From: Acidimicrobiales bacterium
GTDB taxonomy: Bacteria > Actinomycetota > Acidimicrobiia > Acidimicrobiales > Poriferisodalaceae
Length of the DNA: 64,000 bases
Reading direction: 5' to 3'
NCBI GenBank assembly: GCA_009843525.1
Contig: VYDH01000031.1
Span: 36,870-100,869 of the forward strand
A model generated the notes under the pieces. It worked only from the letters and a program-made list of their open reading frames with translations. It was not told the origin of the DNA and did no database searches. Positions 52,366 through 61,500 of this stretch are shown piece after piece (positions within the stretch are counted from its first letter, which is position 1; every line of letters starts with the position of its first letter). The translations under genes and the position numbers were made by a program.

Positions 52366-53391
52366 CTAGCCGGAGGTCCAGTCGAGCTGGGCGAAAGCCG
52401 GCGCCACGACGAGCCGGTCGCCGACCGAGACCGACAGGTCGACACTGAAGCCTGCATCGTCGGATGTCGCGACAGTGCCGGAGCACGTCACCGTCTCACC
52501 GGCGTGCACCGGCGCGCGATTCCGGTACGCGAGCCGGACCAGCCGGGCGCTGGGGCCGGCGGCGCGCAAGACGCATTCCGCCAGCAAGGCGCCGAGCATC
52601 TGGCCGTCTACCAGCGGCGCCGGAGCGCCCAGCCGGCGGGCGTGAGCCTCGTCGTAGTGCAGGCGATGCCAGTCCCACGTGGCGGCTCCGTACGCGACCA
52701 TGTCTGCCAAGGCGATCCGCCGGTGCAGCGGCCGGAGCGACCGGCCCGGGCTCAGACGCTCCCGAGGCAGCGGTTCGGCGCCAGCAGGGGCACCGAGAGA
52801 CTCGGCAGCACCGACGGTCGCTGGGTCGTCCGCCTCGGGGGTTGGCGTCGCCGGCACGGCGGCTGCCGCGGAGCCTTGTGCCGCGTCCGCCTCTGCTTCC
52901 TCATCGGGCGGATCGCTCTCGGGCTGAGCGGCCTCGAGGGGGCGGAAGATCATCGTCTCGGCATTCGTCGCGAGCGAAGCGCCGTCGGCGGAATACGCCG
53001 CCTCGGCAGTGACGAACAGGAGCGGATGGCCCTCCCGATCGAGCCGCTCGGTTGCATCGGTCAGGGTCCACGTCGTGGAGATGACATCGTCGAACCGGGC
53101 AGGCCGATCGAACCGGTAGTCATTGCCTCCCCGGAACATGGCGCATCGCACCGGCAGCGGCAGCTCCCAAGCATGCCCGAGATACGCATTCCCATCGGGC
53201 ACAGCGCGACCGGTCAGCTGCGCTGTCTCGCAGATAAGCGTCGGCGGCGCCTCGTCCCGCCAACGCCCCGGATCGGCACCGATGGCCAGGGCGAAATAGC
53301 GAATAGACGCCCGGCCGAGCGGTTCGGGCGCCATGTACGTCACCGTCGTGCCGAGCGCGGCGCGCACTTCAGGGGTCAGCAACTGCGTCAT
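52366..53391 (-). CDS. Fused FAS1-like/MaoC dehydratase
   Basis: A 341-residue two-hotdog protein. The N-terminal MaoC_dehydrat_N half (1-150) has ASIRYFALAIGADPGRW and MFRGGNDYRF. An Ala/Glu/Pro low-complexity linker (about 153-215) follows. The C-terminal MaoC half contains IALADMVAYGAATWDWHRLHYDEAHAR with the catalytic Asp/His pair and LVDGQMLGALLAECVL. Resembles mesaconyl-C4-CoA or 3-methylmalyl-type hydratases, but substrate is unproven. The 109-base gap to the dehydrogenase gene holds no gene. Confidence 0.85.
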   Translation of the reverse strand: MTQLLTPEVRAALGTTVTYMAPEPLGRASIRYFALAIGADPGRWRDEAPPTLICETAQLTGRAVPDGNAYLGHAWELPLPVRCAMFRGGNDYRFDRPARFDDVISTTWTLTDATERLDREGHPLLFVTAEAAYSADGASLATNAETMIFRPLEAAQPESDPPDEEAEADAAQGSAAAAVPATPTPEADDPATVGAAESLGAPAGAEPLPRERLSPGRSLRPLHRRIALADMVAYGAATWDWHRLHYDEAHARRLGAPAPLVDGQMLGALLAECVLRAAGPSARLVRLAYRNRAPVHAGETVTCSGTVATSDDAGFSVDLSVSVGDRLVVAPAFAQLDWTSG

Positions 53392-53423
53392 GTTTCCCGC
53401 TCTGGTTCGCCCGGCTCTGCCTC

Positions 53424-54548
53424 TCAGGGCATCAAGGCGACGGCTTCCACCTCGATCAGCCAGCGGCGACTGAGCAGCCCCGACACCACGACACCAGTGG
53501 AGGCGGGGAACGGTCGGCCCATCACCCGCTGGCGCACCTCTCCGACGGCCCGGTAGTCGCCGACGCCGTCGGGCGTCACGTACTCGACGGTCTTGACGAG
53601 GTTGTCGATGGAGGTGCCGGCCATCTCGCAGATGGCGGCGATCTCGCCGTAGACGAATTCGGCCTGCCCGCCGACGTCGCCCTCGGCGACGGTCTCGCCA
53701 GTGCCGAGATTGAACGCTGTCGTGCCGGAAATGAACAGCAGCCCGCCGGCCTCTACCGCTGGGCTGAAGGTGAGCGACGAGTAGGCCTCAGCCAGGTACG
53801 GCACGACTGTCTTGGGATGCGCCGACGCCCACACATCGAGCGCCACGAGGGCTTCGGGATGAGGCAGCTCGGGCATGAGCAACCCCGTCGACGACGGGAA
53901 CTGCGGTGCGAGCAGCCGCCGGCGTGCCTCCGCGGTCTCGTTGTACTGGCGGCGGGTGGCCGCGGTCGTCTGCTGCACGATCCTCACGACGTTGCTCAGA
54001 TCCATGCCGTGAGATTCGAGGCGGCGGCCGGCTTCTTCGAGCGCCCACTCGCACTGGCCGACGAAGTCGCCCGCCAGCACCGCGTTGCCGGCGTCGTCGA
54101 CGGGCAGCACCTGGGGCACGTGCACCAGCCCATCGACCCGGCCGGCCACGACTTCTACTTCCACCAGCGCCTCGGGCCGCACGAGCGATTCGACGACGAA
54201 CGTCGAGGGCCGGACCCCACCGACAGCCGAGCCCAAGCCATGCGGACGTTCGCCCGCGATGGCGTCTCGCTCAGGGGCGCCCGCGACGGTGACGTATACG
54301 GTTACCTCGGAGCATTCGCTGATGTCGCGCCCAGCCGCGTCGAGCACCGCCTCCACCTTCGCCCAGCACACGCTGGCCTGCTCGGCACCATCGCCGCGCA
54401 CCGTGACCCGTCCGGACTCTGTGTCGTACGCGCCCGCAGTCTGCCCCGCCAGCCACGCCGCACCGGAGGCGTCGATGCCCTGGGAGAAGGAATACCGGCT
54501 GGTGTCCAGCCACCGAAATGGCTCCGGGGTGATCTCCTGGGGAGGCAT
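53424..54548 (-). CDS. Three-domain RidA/YjgF fusion protein
   Basis: A 374-residue protein made of three consecutive RidA-like domains (about 1-120, 121-245 and 246-374). Each ends with the family segment (P-S-T/S-T) plus a hydrophobic strand with Val-Glu-Val or equivalents: RPSTFVVESLVRPEALVEVEVV, FPSSTGLLMPELPHPEALVALDV, FPASTGVVVSGLLSRRWLIEVEA. The Arg needed for imine deamination is replaced by Ser/Thr in all three. RidA is normally a homotrimer, so one chain may fold as a pseudo-trimer. Located between MaoC and crotonase genes of the acyl-CoA operon. Confidence 0.85.
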   Translation of the reverse strand: MPPQEITPEPFRWLDTSRYSFSQGIDASGAAWLAGQTAGAYDTESGRVTVRGDGAEQASVCWAKVEAVLDAAGRDISECSEVTVYVTVAGAPERDAIAGERPHGLGSAVGGVRPSTFVVESLVRPEALVEVEVVAGRVDGLVHVPQVLPVDDAGNAVLAGDFVGQCEWALEEAGRRLESHGMDLSNVVRIVQQTTAATRRQYNETAEARRRLLAPQFPSSTGLLMPELPHPEALVALDVWASAHPKTVVPYLAEAYSSLTFSPAVEAGGLLFISGTTAFNLGTGETVAEGDVGGQAEFVYGEIAAICEMAGTSIDNLVKTVEYVTPDGVGDYRAVGEVRQRVMGRPFPASTGVVVSGLLSRRWLIEVEAVALMP

Positions 54549-54559
54549 GGTTCGTGCTC

Positions 54560-55348
54560 CTAGTTTCCGGTGAAGTTCGGCGCGCGACGTTCCACGAATG
54601 CAGCGATGCCCTCGCGGCCGTCGTGGGTCAGCATGGCGTCGGTGATCGTCTTGCCTTCGAACTCGCCCGCCTGCTCAAGCGGCGAATCGATACCCGTATA
54701 GATCACACGCTTGGCATGGCCCAGCGCCCACGCCGGGCCGTCAGCCAGCGCCTGAGCCAGCTCGGCTGTTGCCGAATCGACCTCGTCGTCGGGAACCACC
54801 CGGTTGACCAGGCCCCACTGCTCGGCCTCCTCTGCCGACAGCACGCGGTTGGTGAGGGTCAGGTCGAGCATCCGCCGAAGCCCGATGTGGCGGGCCAGGA
54901 AGTACGACGATGTGCCGTCGGGCGTCACGCCAGCACGGGTGTAGGCCATGGTGAACTTCGCAGACTCGCCCGCCACCACCAGGTCGAACGAGGCGGCCAG
55001 CGACATGCCGGCCCCGCCGACGCTGCCGCCCACACCTGCCACGAACGGCTTCGGCGTGCGGTTCATCTTGTTGATGGCAGCGTGCAGGTCGATGACCATG
55101 TCCGACGCAAGCTGGGGCAGGCCGTCGCCCGCCGCGTGGAATTCCTTGAGATCGCCGCCTGCGGAGAACACCCGTCCTTCCGCAGTGATCGATGCTGCCT
55201 TGACCGCATCGTCGAACTCGATCTCCAGCATCACAGCCCGCAGATCGCGTGAGAACTGCGGGTTGACGGCGTTGGCGCCCTCAGGTCGGTTGAACCGCAC
55301 GTGCGCCACCTCGTCGCGCACTTCGTAGATGATCGTCTCGAGGTCCAT
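54560..55348 (-). CDS. PaaG-like enoyl-CoA hydratase/isomerase
   Basis: A 262-residue crotonase. GRVFSAGGDLKEFHAAGDGLP (about 52-72) and GVGGSVGGAGMSLAASFDLVVAG are the oxyanion and core segments. FTMAYTRAGVTPDGTSSYFLARHIG matches the PaaG group (2-(1,2-epoxydihydrophenyl)acetyl-CoA isomerase), whose Asp replaces the hydratase Glu. ATG 55348 has AGGAG six bases upstream. It is 11 bases before the three-domain RidA gene. Confidence 0.9.
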   Translation of the reverse strand: MDLETIIYEVRDEVAHVRFNRPEGANAVNPQFSRDLRAVMLEIEFDDAVKAASITAEGRVFSAGGDLKEFHAAGDGLPQLASDMVIDLHAAINKMNRTPKPFVAGVGGSVGGAGMSLAASFDLVVAGESAKFTMAYTRAGVTPDGTSSYFLARHIGLRRMLDLTLTNRVLSAEEAEQWGLVNRVVPDDEVDSATAELAQALADGPAWALGHAKRVIYTGIDSPLEQAGEFEGKTITDAMLTHDGREGIAAFVERRAPNFTGN

Positions 55349-55423
55349 GTCCGCTCCTGTGATACGCCTGCTTGCCGGTCCCACGGGAGGTTACGCGCCC
55401 GGGCTGTCCCGTGATCGAGCCCG

Positions 55424-56410
55424 CTAGCCGCGGGCAGCAGGCGAGAGGTCGCGGGCGGCCTGAACGGGATCGATGCCGCCGAACGGCATGATTGAGATGG
55501 CCGACACGTCGACGCCGTTCGCGTGGTAGCGGTCGATGTGCTCTCGGCATTCCTCCGGCGGGCCGTGGACCAGCAGTTCGTCGACCAGGTCGTCGTCGAT
55601 GACCTCGAGCGCCCCTCGGCGGTCGCCATCGGACCAGCGTTCCCACATGGCGGCAAGCAGGTCGCCGCGACCGAGCCAGCGATGGAACTCGGCATACACC
55701 GGCACGTTGAGATAGGCGGCGATTGCCCGCTTGAAGCCCGACCGGACCACCTCGGCGTCGGGGTTGGGGCACACGAAGATGCGAGCCACCACTTCCTTGC
55801 CCTCGCCGCCCTCGTCGACATAGGGGCGGACGGTGGCGACGTCATCAGCCGACAGCCAATTGATGATGGCGCCGTCGCCCTCGCTGCCCGCCAGCCGCAG
55901 CATGCCGGGCCGCAGGGCCGCCAGCAGGATCGGCGGCTGAATCTCCGGCGGCCGGCCGAGCCGGAAGCCCTGAATGTCGAAGGTGTCGTAGGTCTCGCTG
56001 ATCCGCTCGCCGGTGAGGGCTTGGCGCAGGAATCGAGCTGTGTCGCGTGTTCGCTTGAACGGCTCGTCGAAGGGAATGCCGTTCCAGCGCTCCACGATGA
56101 CATTCGACGAGGCTCCGATGCCCATGGCGAAGCGGCCCGGCGCTGCCTCGCAGATGGCTGCCGTCTGCTGGGCCAGCAGCGCGGGACCGCGGGTGAAGAC
56201 CGGGATGATGGCGATGCCGAGACGCACGTCGGGCACCCATTGGCTGGCCAGCACGAGCGGCGTGAAGCCGTCGGTGCCATCGGCTTCGGAGCTCCAGAAC
56301 TCCGTGTAGCCGAGGTCGGCGAATTCGCGGTAGAGCTCGGCCTGGGCATGCAGGGGATCATCAAAGGGAACCGTGATGCCGTAGCGCCAGTCGTTTCGAT
56401 GGGAGGTCAC
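55424..56410 (-). CDS. LLM-class flavin-dependent oxidoreductase
   Basis: A 328-residue luciferase-like TIM-barrel protein: WRYGITVPFDDPLHAQAELYREFADLGYTEFWSSEADGTDGFTPL, RLGIAIIPVFTRGPALLAQQTAAI, FAMGIGASSNVIVERWNGIPFDEP and the C-terminal YHANGVDVSAISIMPFGGIDPVQAARDL. GTG 56410 is chosen because TAGCCT lies 7 bases upstream (56418-56423); a TTG at 56437 is the longer alternative. First gene of the minus-strand acyl-CoA operon. Confidence 0.88.
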   Translation of the reverse strand: MTSHRNDWRYGITVPFDDPLHAQAELYREFADLGYTEFWSSEADGTDGFTPLVLASQWVPDVRLGIAIIPVFTRGPALLAQQTAAICEAAPGRFAMGIGASSNVIVERWNGIPFDEPFKRTRDTARFLRQALTGERISETYDTFDIQGFRLGRPPEIQPPILLAALRPGMLRLAGSEGDGAIINWLSADDVATVRPYVDEGGEGKEVVARIFVCPNPDAEVVRSGFKRAIAAYLNVPVYAEFHRWLGRGDLLAAMWERWSDGDRRGALEVIDDDLVDELLVHGPPEECREHIDRYHANGVDVSAISIMPFGGIDPVQAARDLSPAARG

Positions 56411-56417
56411 GGCGCGC

Positions 56418-56423
56418 AGGCTA
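56418..56423 (-). promoter_or_regulatory. Putative leaderless promoter of the acyl-CoA operon
   Basis: Minus-strand TAGCCT with 7 bases to GTG 56410; no Shine-Dalgarno. It would drive the LLM-PaaG-RidA-MaoC-ACAD-CaiB set. Confidence 0.4.
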
Positions 56424-56505
56424 GTGAGGCGGCGCAACCGGATCCGGGTGCCGCCGCAGCGGTCTCGCCGTCTTTCGTGTCACACCCCCTGATCACACTG
56501 TGCAC

Positions 56506-56676
56506 ATGGCAGAACAGCTTGATCTCGCACCTCAGCTCCGGCTGGTGTCGACCAGCCGGATGCCCCACCGGCTGAACCGGGCCACCCGTCAGGAAGGCCT
56601 GCGCGGGGTTGCTCGGGCACGGGCTGCGCTGGCCGCCACGGCGCGCCCGCCCGAGATCGATCTCCACGCCGCCTGA
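56506..56676 (+). CDS. Small conserved-looking actinobacterial protein
   Basis: A 56-residue frame starting MAEQLDLAPQLR and ending EIDLHAA. The central RLNRATRQEGLRGVARARAAL recalls a short family in many actinobacteria that reads RLDxxTRxxGRRGVAxARAAL, from memory. No ribosome-binding site is clear. The strand and spacing upstream of the thiolase gene are compatible with a separate small gene. Function unknown. Confidence 0.5.
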   Translation: MAEQLDLAPQLRLVSTSRMPHRLNRATRQEGLRGVARARAALAATARPPEIDLHAA

Positions 56677-56736
56677 TGCCAGCCGCAACAGGCCAGTGCC
56701 GGCCAATCCATTGGGCGGGCAGTACGAGGGCGCAAG

Positions 56737-56742
56737 TACAGT
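56737..56742 (+). promoter_or_regulatory. Putative leaderless -10 element of the thiolase gene
   Basis: TACAGT with 7 bases to ATG 56750; no Shine-Dalgarno. Confidence 0.45.
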
Positions 56743-56749
56743 GCCGGCC

Positions 56750-57943
56750 ATGAGCAGCGCATCCGTGAACCAGCATCCCGACGACATCGTCATTGTCGGC
56801 GCCGTCCGATCTCCCGTCGGCCGACGCGGCGGCGACCTGAGCGGCATCCATCCGTCCGATCTGCTGAGCGACGTGCTCACCTCGCTGATGGAGCGCACCC
56901 AGGTCGACCCGGCCAGCATCGGCCAGATCGTGGGCGGCTGCGTCAGCCAAGCCGGCGAGCAGACGGCCAACATCGCCCGCACCGCGTGGCTCGGCGCGGG
57001 CTATCCGCTGTCGGTCGCGGCCACCACCGTCGACGCACAGTGCGGTTCGAGCCAGCAGGCCACCACGCTGGCGTACGGCCTCGTGCGAAGCGGCGTGGCC
57101 GACTCGGCCATCGGGTGCGGCGTCGAGTCGATGACGCGCAATCCGATGGGATCGAGCTACAAGAAGGGCCAGCGCACGGCCACATCCCGTTACAAGGAGC
57201 ACTACGAGTACACAACCCAGTTCCAGGGCGCCGAGCTCATGGCCAAGCAGTGGGGCATCAGCCGTGAAGAATGCGATGCCTACGGCCTGCGCAGCCAGAG
57301 CAATGCCGCCCGAGCATGGGAAGAAGACCGTTTCGGCACCCAGATCGTCGAGATCGATGCGCCGGTGCTCGACGAAGACGGCAAGCCCACCGACGAGATC
57401 CGCCACGTCGTGCGCGACGGCGGCATCCGGCCCACGACAGCCGAAGGGCTTGCAGGGCTGTCGCCGGTAATGGACGGCGGCGTGCATACCGCAGGCAGCT
57501 CGTCGCAGATCAGCGACGGCTCGGGCGCGGTGCTGCTCATGCGTGCCGGCCGTGCCGCCGAGCTGGGCCTGCGCCCGCTGGCCCGCATCGTCGACACCTG
57601 CCTGGTCGGCAGCGACCCCGTGCTGATGCTGACCGGTCCCATCGAGGCCACGAACTACCTGCTCGAGCGCAATGGCATGCAGATGTCCGACATCGACATT
57701 GTCGAGATCAACGAGGCGTTCGCGTCGGTCGTGCTGGCGTGGGAGCGCGAGGTGAACCCCGACATGGACGGGGTCAACCCCAACGGGGGCGCGATCGCGC
57801 TGGGTCATCCGCTGGGCGGCACCGGTGCGATCCTGCTGACCAAGGCGGTGCACGAGCTGCACCGGGCCGACAAGAACACGACCCTCATCACCATGTGCTG
57901 CGGCGGCGGGCTCGGCACCGGCACGATCATCGAGCGGCTCTGA
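56750..57943 (+). CDS. Acetyl-CoA C-acyltransferase (thiolase)
   Basis: A 397-residue thiolase. The acyl-accepting Cys is about residue 98 in VDAQCGSSQQATTLA. The active-site His is in NPNGGAIALGHPLGGTGA (about 345-362) and the second Cys in ITMCCGGGLGTGTIIERL at the C-terminus. VGAVRSPVGRRGGDLS is the N-terminal signature. Expected to cleave 3-ketoacyl-CoA in the last beta-oxidation step or to act on a steroid/aromatic intermediate. ATG 56750 rather than the longer frame, based on the -10 at 56737. Confidence 0.95.
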   Translation: MSSASVNQHPDDIVIVGAVRSPVGRRGGDLSGIHPSDLLSDVLTSLMERTQVDPASIGQIVGGCVSQAGEQTANIARTAWLGAGYPLSVAATTVDAQCGSSQQATTLAYGLVRSGVADSAIGCGVESMTRNPMGSSYKKGQRTATSRYKEHYEYTTQFQGAELMAKQWGISREECDAYGLRSQSNAARAWEEDRFGTQIVEIDAPVLDEDGKPTDEIRHVVRDGGIRPTTAEGLAGLSPVMDGGVHTAGSSSQISDGSGAVLLMRAGRAAELGLRPLARIVDTCLVGSDPVLMLTGPIEATNYLLERNGMQMSDIDIVEINEAFASVVLAWEREVNPDMDGVNPNGGAIALGHPLGGTGAILLTKAVHELHRADKNTTLITMCCGGGLGTGTIIERL

Positions 57944-58560
57944 GCAGTCGCAGGGCGATCCACGTCGCCGCGATTGCGGCCACATGCGTGGGCGCATTCG
58001 CCGGCTGGCAGTACCTCAGCGGCGGCGAGACCGCCCCGGCAGCCCAGAGCGCTCCTCCAGCAGCATCGGAAACTGCGAGCGAGCCGACTGGCGCCGCCCC
58101 CAGCAACGCACTGGCGCCGAATGCCGTCGTGCTGGCGGTCATAGACGGTGACACGATGGATGTCGATCTCGGCGGACGCCGGGCCACAGTGAGATTTCTC
58201 GGCATCGACACGCCCGAGAAGACCGGCGGCTACCTGCCGGCCGAATGCGGCGGCGATGCAGCCACACAGCGGACGGCCGAGCTGCTGCCGCCCGGCACCG
58301 AGGTGCTCCTCCAGCGCGACGACGAGCTCTACGACCGCTACGACCGGGTGCTGGCCTACGTGTACCGCGCCGCCGACGGGCTGTTCGTGAATCGCTACCT
58401 CGTGCTCGACGGCTACGCCGCCACCATGCACTTCGAACCCAACACGCACCACCGGGCAGTGCTCGACGCGGCCCAAGCGGACGCACGTGCTGTCGGCCGA
58501 GGCATCTGGTCAGACTGCGGCGGCCCCGACCGCCGCCTCACCGACTCCGCCGGAGGCTGA
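57895..58560 (+). CDS. Membrane-anchored or secreted thermonuclease (SNase) family protein
   Basis: A staphylococcal-nuclease-fold protein. An N-terminal hydrophobic segment (RRAIHVAAIAATCVGAFAGW) and an Ala/Pro/Ser linker precede the domain VLAVIDGDTMDVDL, VRFLGIDTPEK (catalytic Arg, Asp, Glu), LYDRYDRVLAYVY (second Arg), NRYLVLDGYA and DARAVGRGIWSDCGG. The start is uncertain: GTG 57895 (221 residues) overlaps the thiolase end by 49 bases but gives a basic n-region before the hydrophobic segment. CTG 57940 (CTGA overlap with the thiolase stop) or GTG 57988 are alternatives. Convergent with the giant surface-protein gene, 7 bases apart. Confidence 0.85.
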   Translation: MLRRRARHRHDHRAALSSRRAIHVAAIAATCVGAFAGWQYLSGGETAPAAQSAPPAASETASEPTGAAPSNALAPNAVVLAVIDGDTMDVDLGGRRATVRFLGIDTPEKTGGYLPAECGGDAATQRTAELLPPGTEVLLQRDDELYDRYDRVLAYVYRAADGLFVNRYLVLDGYAATMHFEPNTHHRAVLDAAQADARAVGRGIWSDCGGPDRRLTDSAGG

Positions 58561-58567
58561 GCCTGCA

Positions 58568-61500
58568 TCAGGGATCGCCGAGTGTGCGGCGGGCGGTGGC
58601 CGCGGCGGTGGCGGTGCGGTCGGTTCCGGCGATGCGGGTGATGCGGGCGTCGGGTGCGGCGCGGCGGATGGCTTGCTGTGTCTGGTCGGTGACGGCGTTG
58701 GCGCCGCCGATGATGACGACGCTTGCGACGCGGTAGTCGGCGAGCGCGGCTGCGGTGGGCTCGTCGAGGCCGCCGGGGGCGGCGTAGAGCACTGCTGAGC
58801 GCGGCGTGCGGGATGCGAACGCGGCGGCGGCGCCGATGTCTGGCGGGCTCCAGCCGTTCGCGACCACGAAGGTCACCGTCCCGACGCGCGCGGGGTCGCC
58901 GAGCACGCTGCGCGCCGCTGCGGCGGCGGTGGCGGTGCGGGTCGGGCCGGCGAGGCGTTCGTGGGCGGCTGCGGGCACGACGTCGCGGATGGCTTCCTGT
59001 GTGGTCGGGGTGACGGCTGCTGTGCCGCCGACGATGACGATGCGCGCGGGCCGGTAGTCGCGCAGCACCGCCGCAGTGGGCTCGGGCAGTCCGCTGCGGC
59101 TGGTGTAGAGCACCGCTGAGCGCGGCGTACCCGCAGCGACCGCGGCAGCGGCGCCGATGTCGGGCGGGCTCCAGCCGTTCGCTATGACGACGGTGATCTG
59201 CCCGCCTGCGGCGCCGGGACGCCCCAGGGCGCGGCGGGCGACTGCGGCAGCGGTCGCGGCGCGGTCCGCGCCCGCTATCCGCTCGGCCTCGTCGAGGTCC
59301 GCCGCTCGGCGGATCGCCCGCAGGGTGGTGTCGCTGACGGCGGCGGGGCCGCCGACGACGATCACCTCTGCGGGCAGGTAGTCGCCGAGCAGGTCCCGCG
59401 TGGAGCGAGACAGCCGCGCCGTGTCGGTGTAGAGCACCGCCGAACCGTCCGTGGCCGCAGCGAGCACTGCCGCGACGCCGACATCAGCGGGGCTCCAGCC
59501 GTCGGCCACGATCACCACCGCATCGGAGCGCTCACGCTCCTCCGCAGGCGCGCCGCCGCCGCCTCCACCGCCGCCTCCTGGGCCGACGGTGGTGCCGCCG
59601 GGGTCTACGGTGCTGCCGCCGGTGTCGTTGTCGCGGACTGTCACGGTGGCGGTCTGGGGGCTGCCGAGGGTGTAGCCGCTGCCGGTCAGCAGCGTGACGG
59701 TCACTGACCCGTCGGGCTCGTCGGCGCTGTCGTCGGTTGTGGTGACGCTGATGGCTGTGCTGGTGCCGGTGATCTGCGCAGTGCGGGTGCCTGCGGCGCC
59801 GGCGAGGTAGCTGCCCGACTGCGACACCCGGTAGCGCACGCTGAGCGTCCCTGTCACCGGCGGGGTCGCGTCGACGGTGAACTGCGCGGAGGCGCCCTCG
59901 GTCACCGACGCTGCCGTGCGGGTCACGCTCAGCCGCGGCATCGCCGGCGCGTCGTCGTCGTTGACAGTCACCTTCGCCGACGAGGAACTGCCCGGCGCGT
60001 AGCCGGTGCCCATATTGACCGTGACGGTCACCGACCCGTTGGGCTCGTCGGCGCTGTCGTCGCTTGTGGGCACTGTCACGGTCACGGTGCCCGACGTGCC
60101 GATCTGCACCTGCTTGGCGCCGCGGTTCGCAGCAGTCACATAGCTGCCGGTCTGGGTGACGGTGTAGGACACAGTGATCGTGCCCGTCGGCGCGGGCGAT
60201 GCGGTGAGCGTGAAGCTCGCCGCGGTGCCCTCGGTGACCGGCGACGTGCCGGCGGCCACCGACACCAGCGACGTGCCTGCCGAGGCCACCTCGAAGACCT
60301 GCGACAGCCCGTACACGGTGAGCTGCGTGTCCAGCGACGCCCGCTGCGCCGTGCCGCCGTTCACTGGGCCGCCGGGGCTGCCGCCCGGGTTGCCGGCGTT
60401 CGCGACCAGCGCGCCGCCCGTCGGCGTCACGGTGCCCAGATGCGCCGCGGAGGCCTTCGCGCCGCCTGAAGCTGTGCCTGTCCAGGGCCGGTTCGCCGAC
60501 AGGAACGTCACCGCCGTGCCTGCTTCGTCGCGCAGCGGTGTGGACTCGTGATCCCAGCTGCCGTCCCAGAAATCGGTGTAGCTGTCGGCGGCCTTCGGGC
60601 CGCCGAGCCAGTAGATCGCCCTGGAGGTGTCGCTGCCGGCCGTCGCGGTGTTCGCCGTCGCGTCCGCGAACGGCGTCGACGCCACTGCCCGGAACCCGTC
60701 GCTGTAGGACCGGATGTCGGCATGGCCTGCAGCGGCGCGGGCCTGCACGAAGCTGTTGTAGTCGGCGATGTCCGGCGAGGTCGCGTCGCGTTTGGTCGAG
60801 GAGATGAACAGCAGGCGGAACCGGTCCCCCGTCGACAGTCCCGACGGGATCAGACCCCAATTCGGCGGCACCGACACCGCAGCCGGCGCCGACACCGACT
60901 CGTCGTCGTCGTCGATCAGCAGCCACGGATTGGCCGGGCCGGCGCCTGTCGCGGACCCCAGCCCGGTCTGGGCCAGCCGCGGCGACCCAGACGACGAACT
61001 CGCCGGCACCGACACGCTCGCCCGCTCATTGGAGGCGTCCACGTCGTCCAGCGCAGACACCGTCACATCCGCCGAAACCGCCGACGCGCCCATGTCCGGA
61101 CCGGTGAACGTCACCGTAGCCCCCGACAGCGACACTCCCGAAGGCGACCCCGACAGTGCCAGCGAGAAGTCCGTGCCCGCCGTCGCGCCGGCGAAGCCCA
61201 GCGGCACCCCCAATGACTCGCCTGCCGCCAGTCCGCGGTTCAGCGTCAGCCGCAGCGTCGCCGTCGCCGACGAGTCGCCCTCTGATGCGAGCCGGTCCGG
61301 TACCGACAGCGTCACCGTGGTCGCGTCATCGTCGGACACCGCCACCGTGCCCGCACCCTCAGAGCCGCTCACCGTGTAGCCGGTGTCCCCGTCGATCGTG
61401 ACGGTCACCGACCCGGCGGGCTCGTCGGTCGCGTCGCCCGCGGTCGGCACCGTCACGGTCACAGACGTCGCGTTCGCGGCGAGCGTCGCCTGCTTCGCGC

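Noticed and set aside
52099..53556. 485-codon plus-strand frame
   Set aside because: Antisense to the MaoC fusion gene; Arg/Gly/Gln-rich shadow.
56480..57997. 505-codon minus-strand frame
   Set aside because: Antisense to the thiolase gene, which has all catalytic motifs on the plus strand.
59546..59600. G/C-only run resembling a structural element
   Set aside because: It encodes the poly-Gly linker before the CWB2 repeats.
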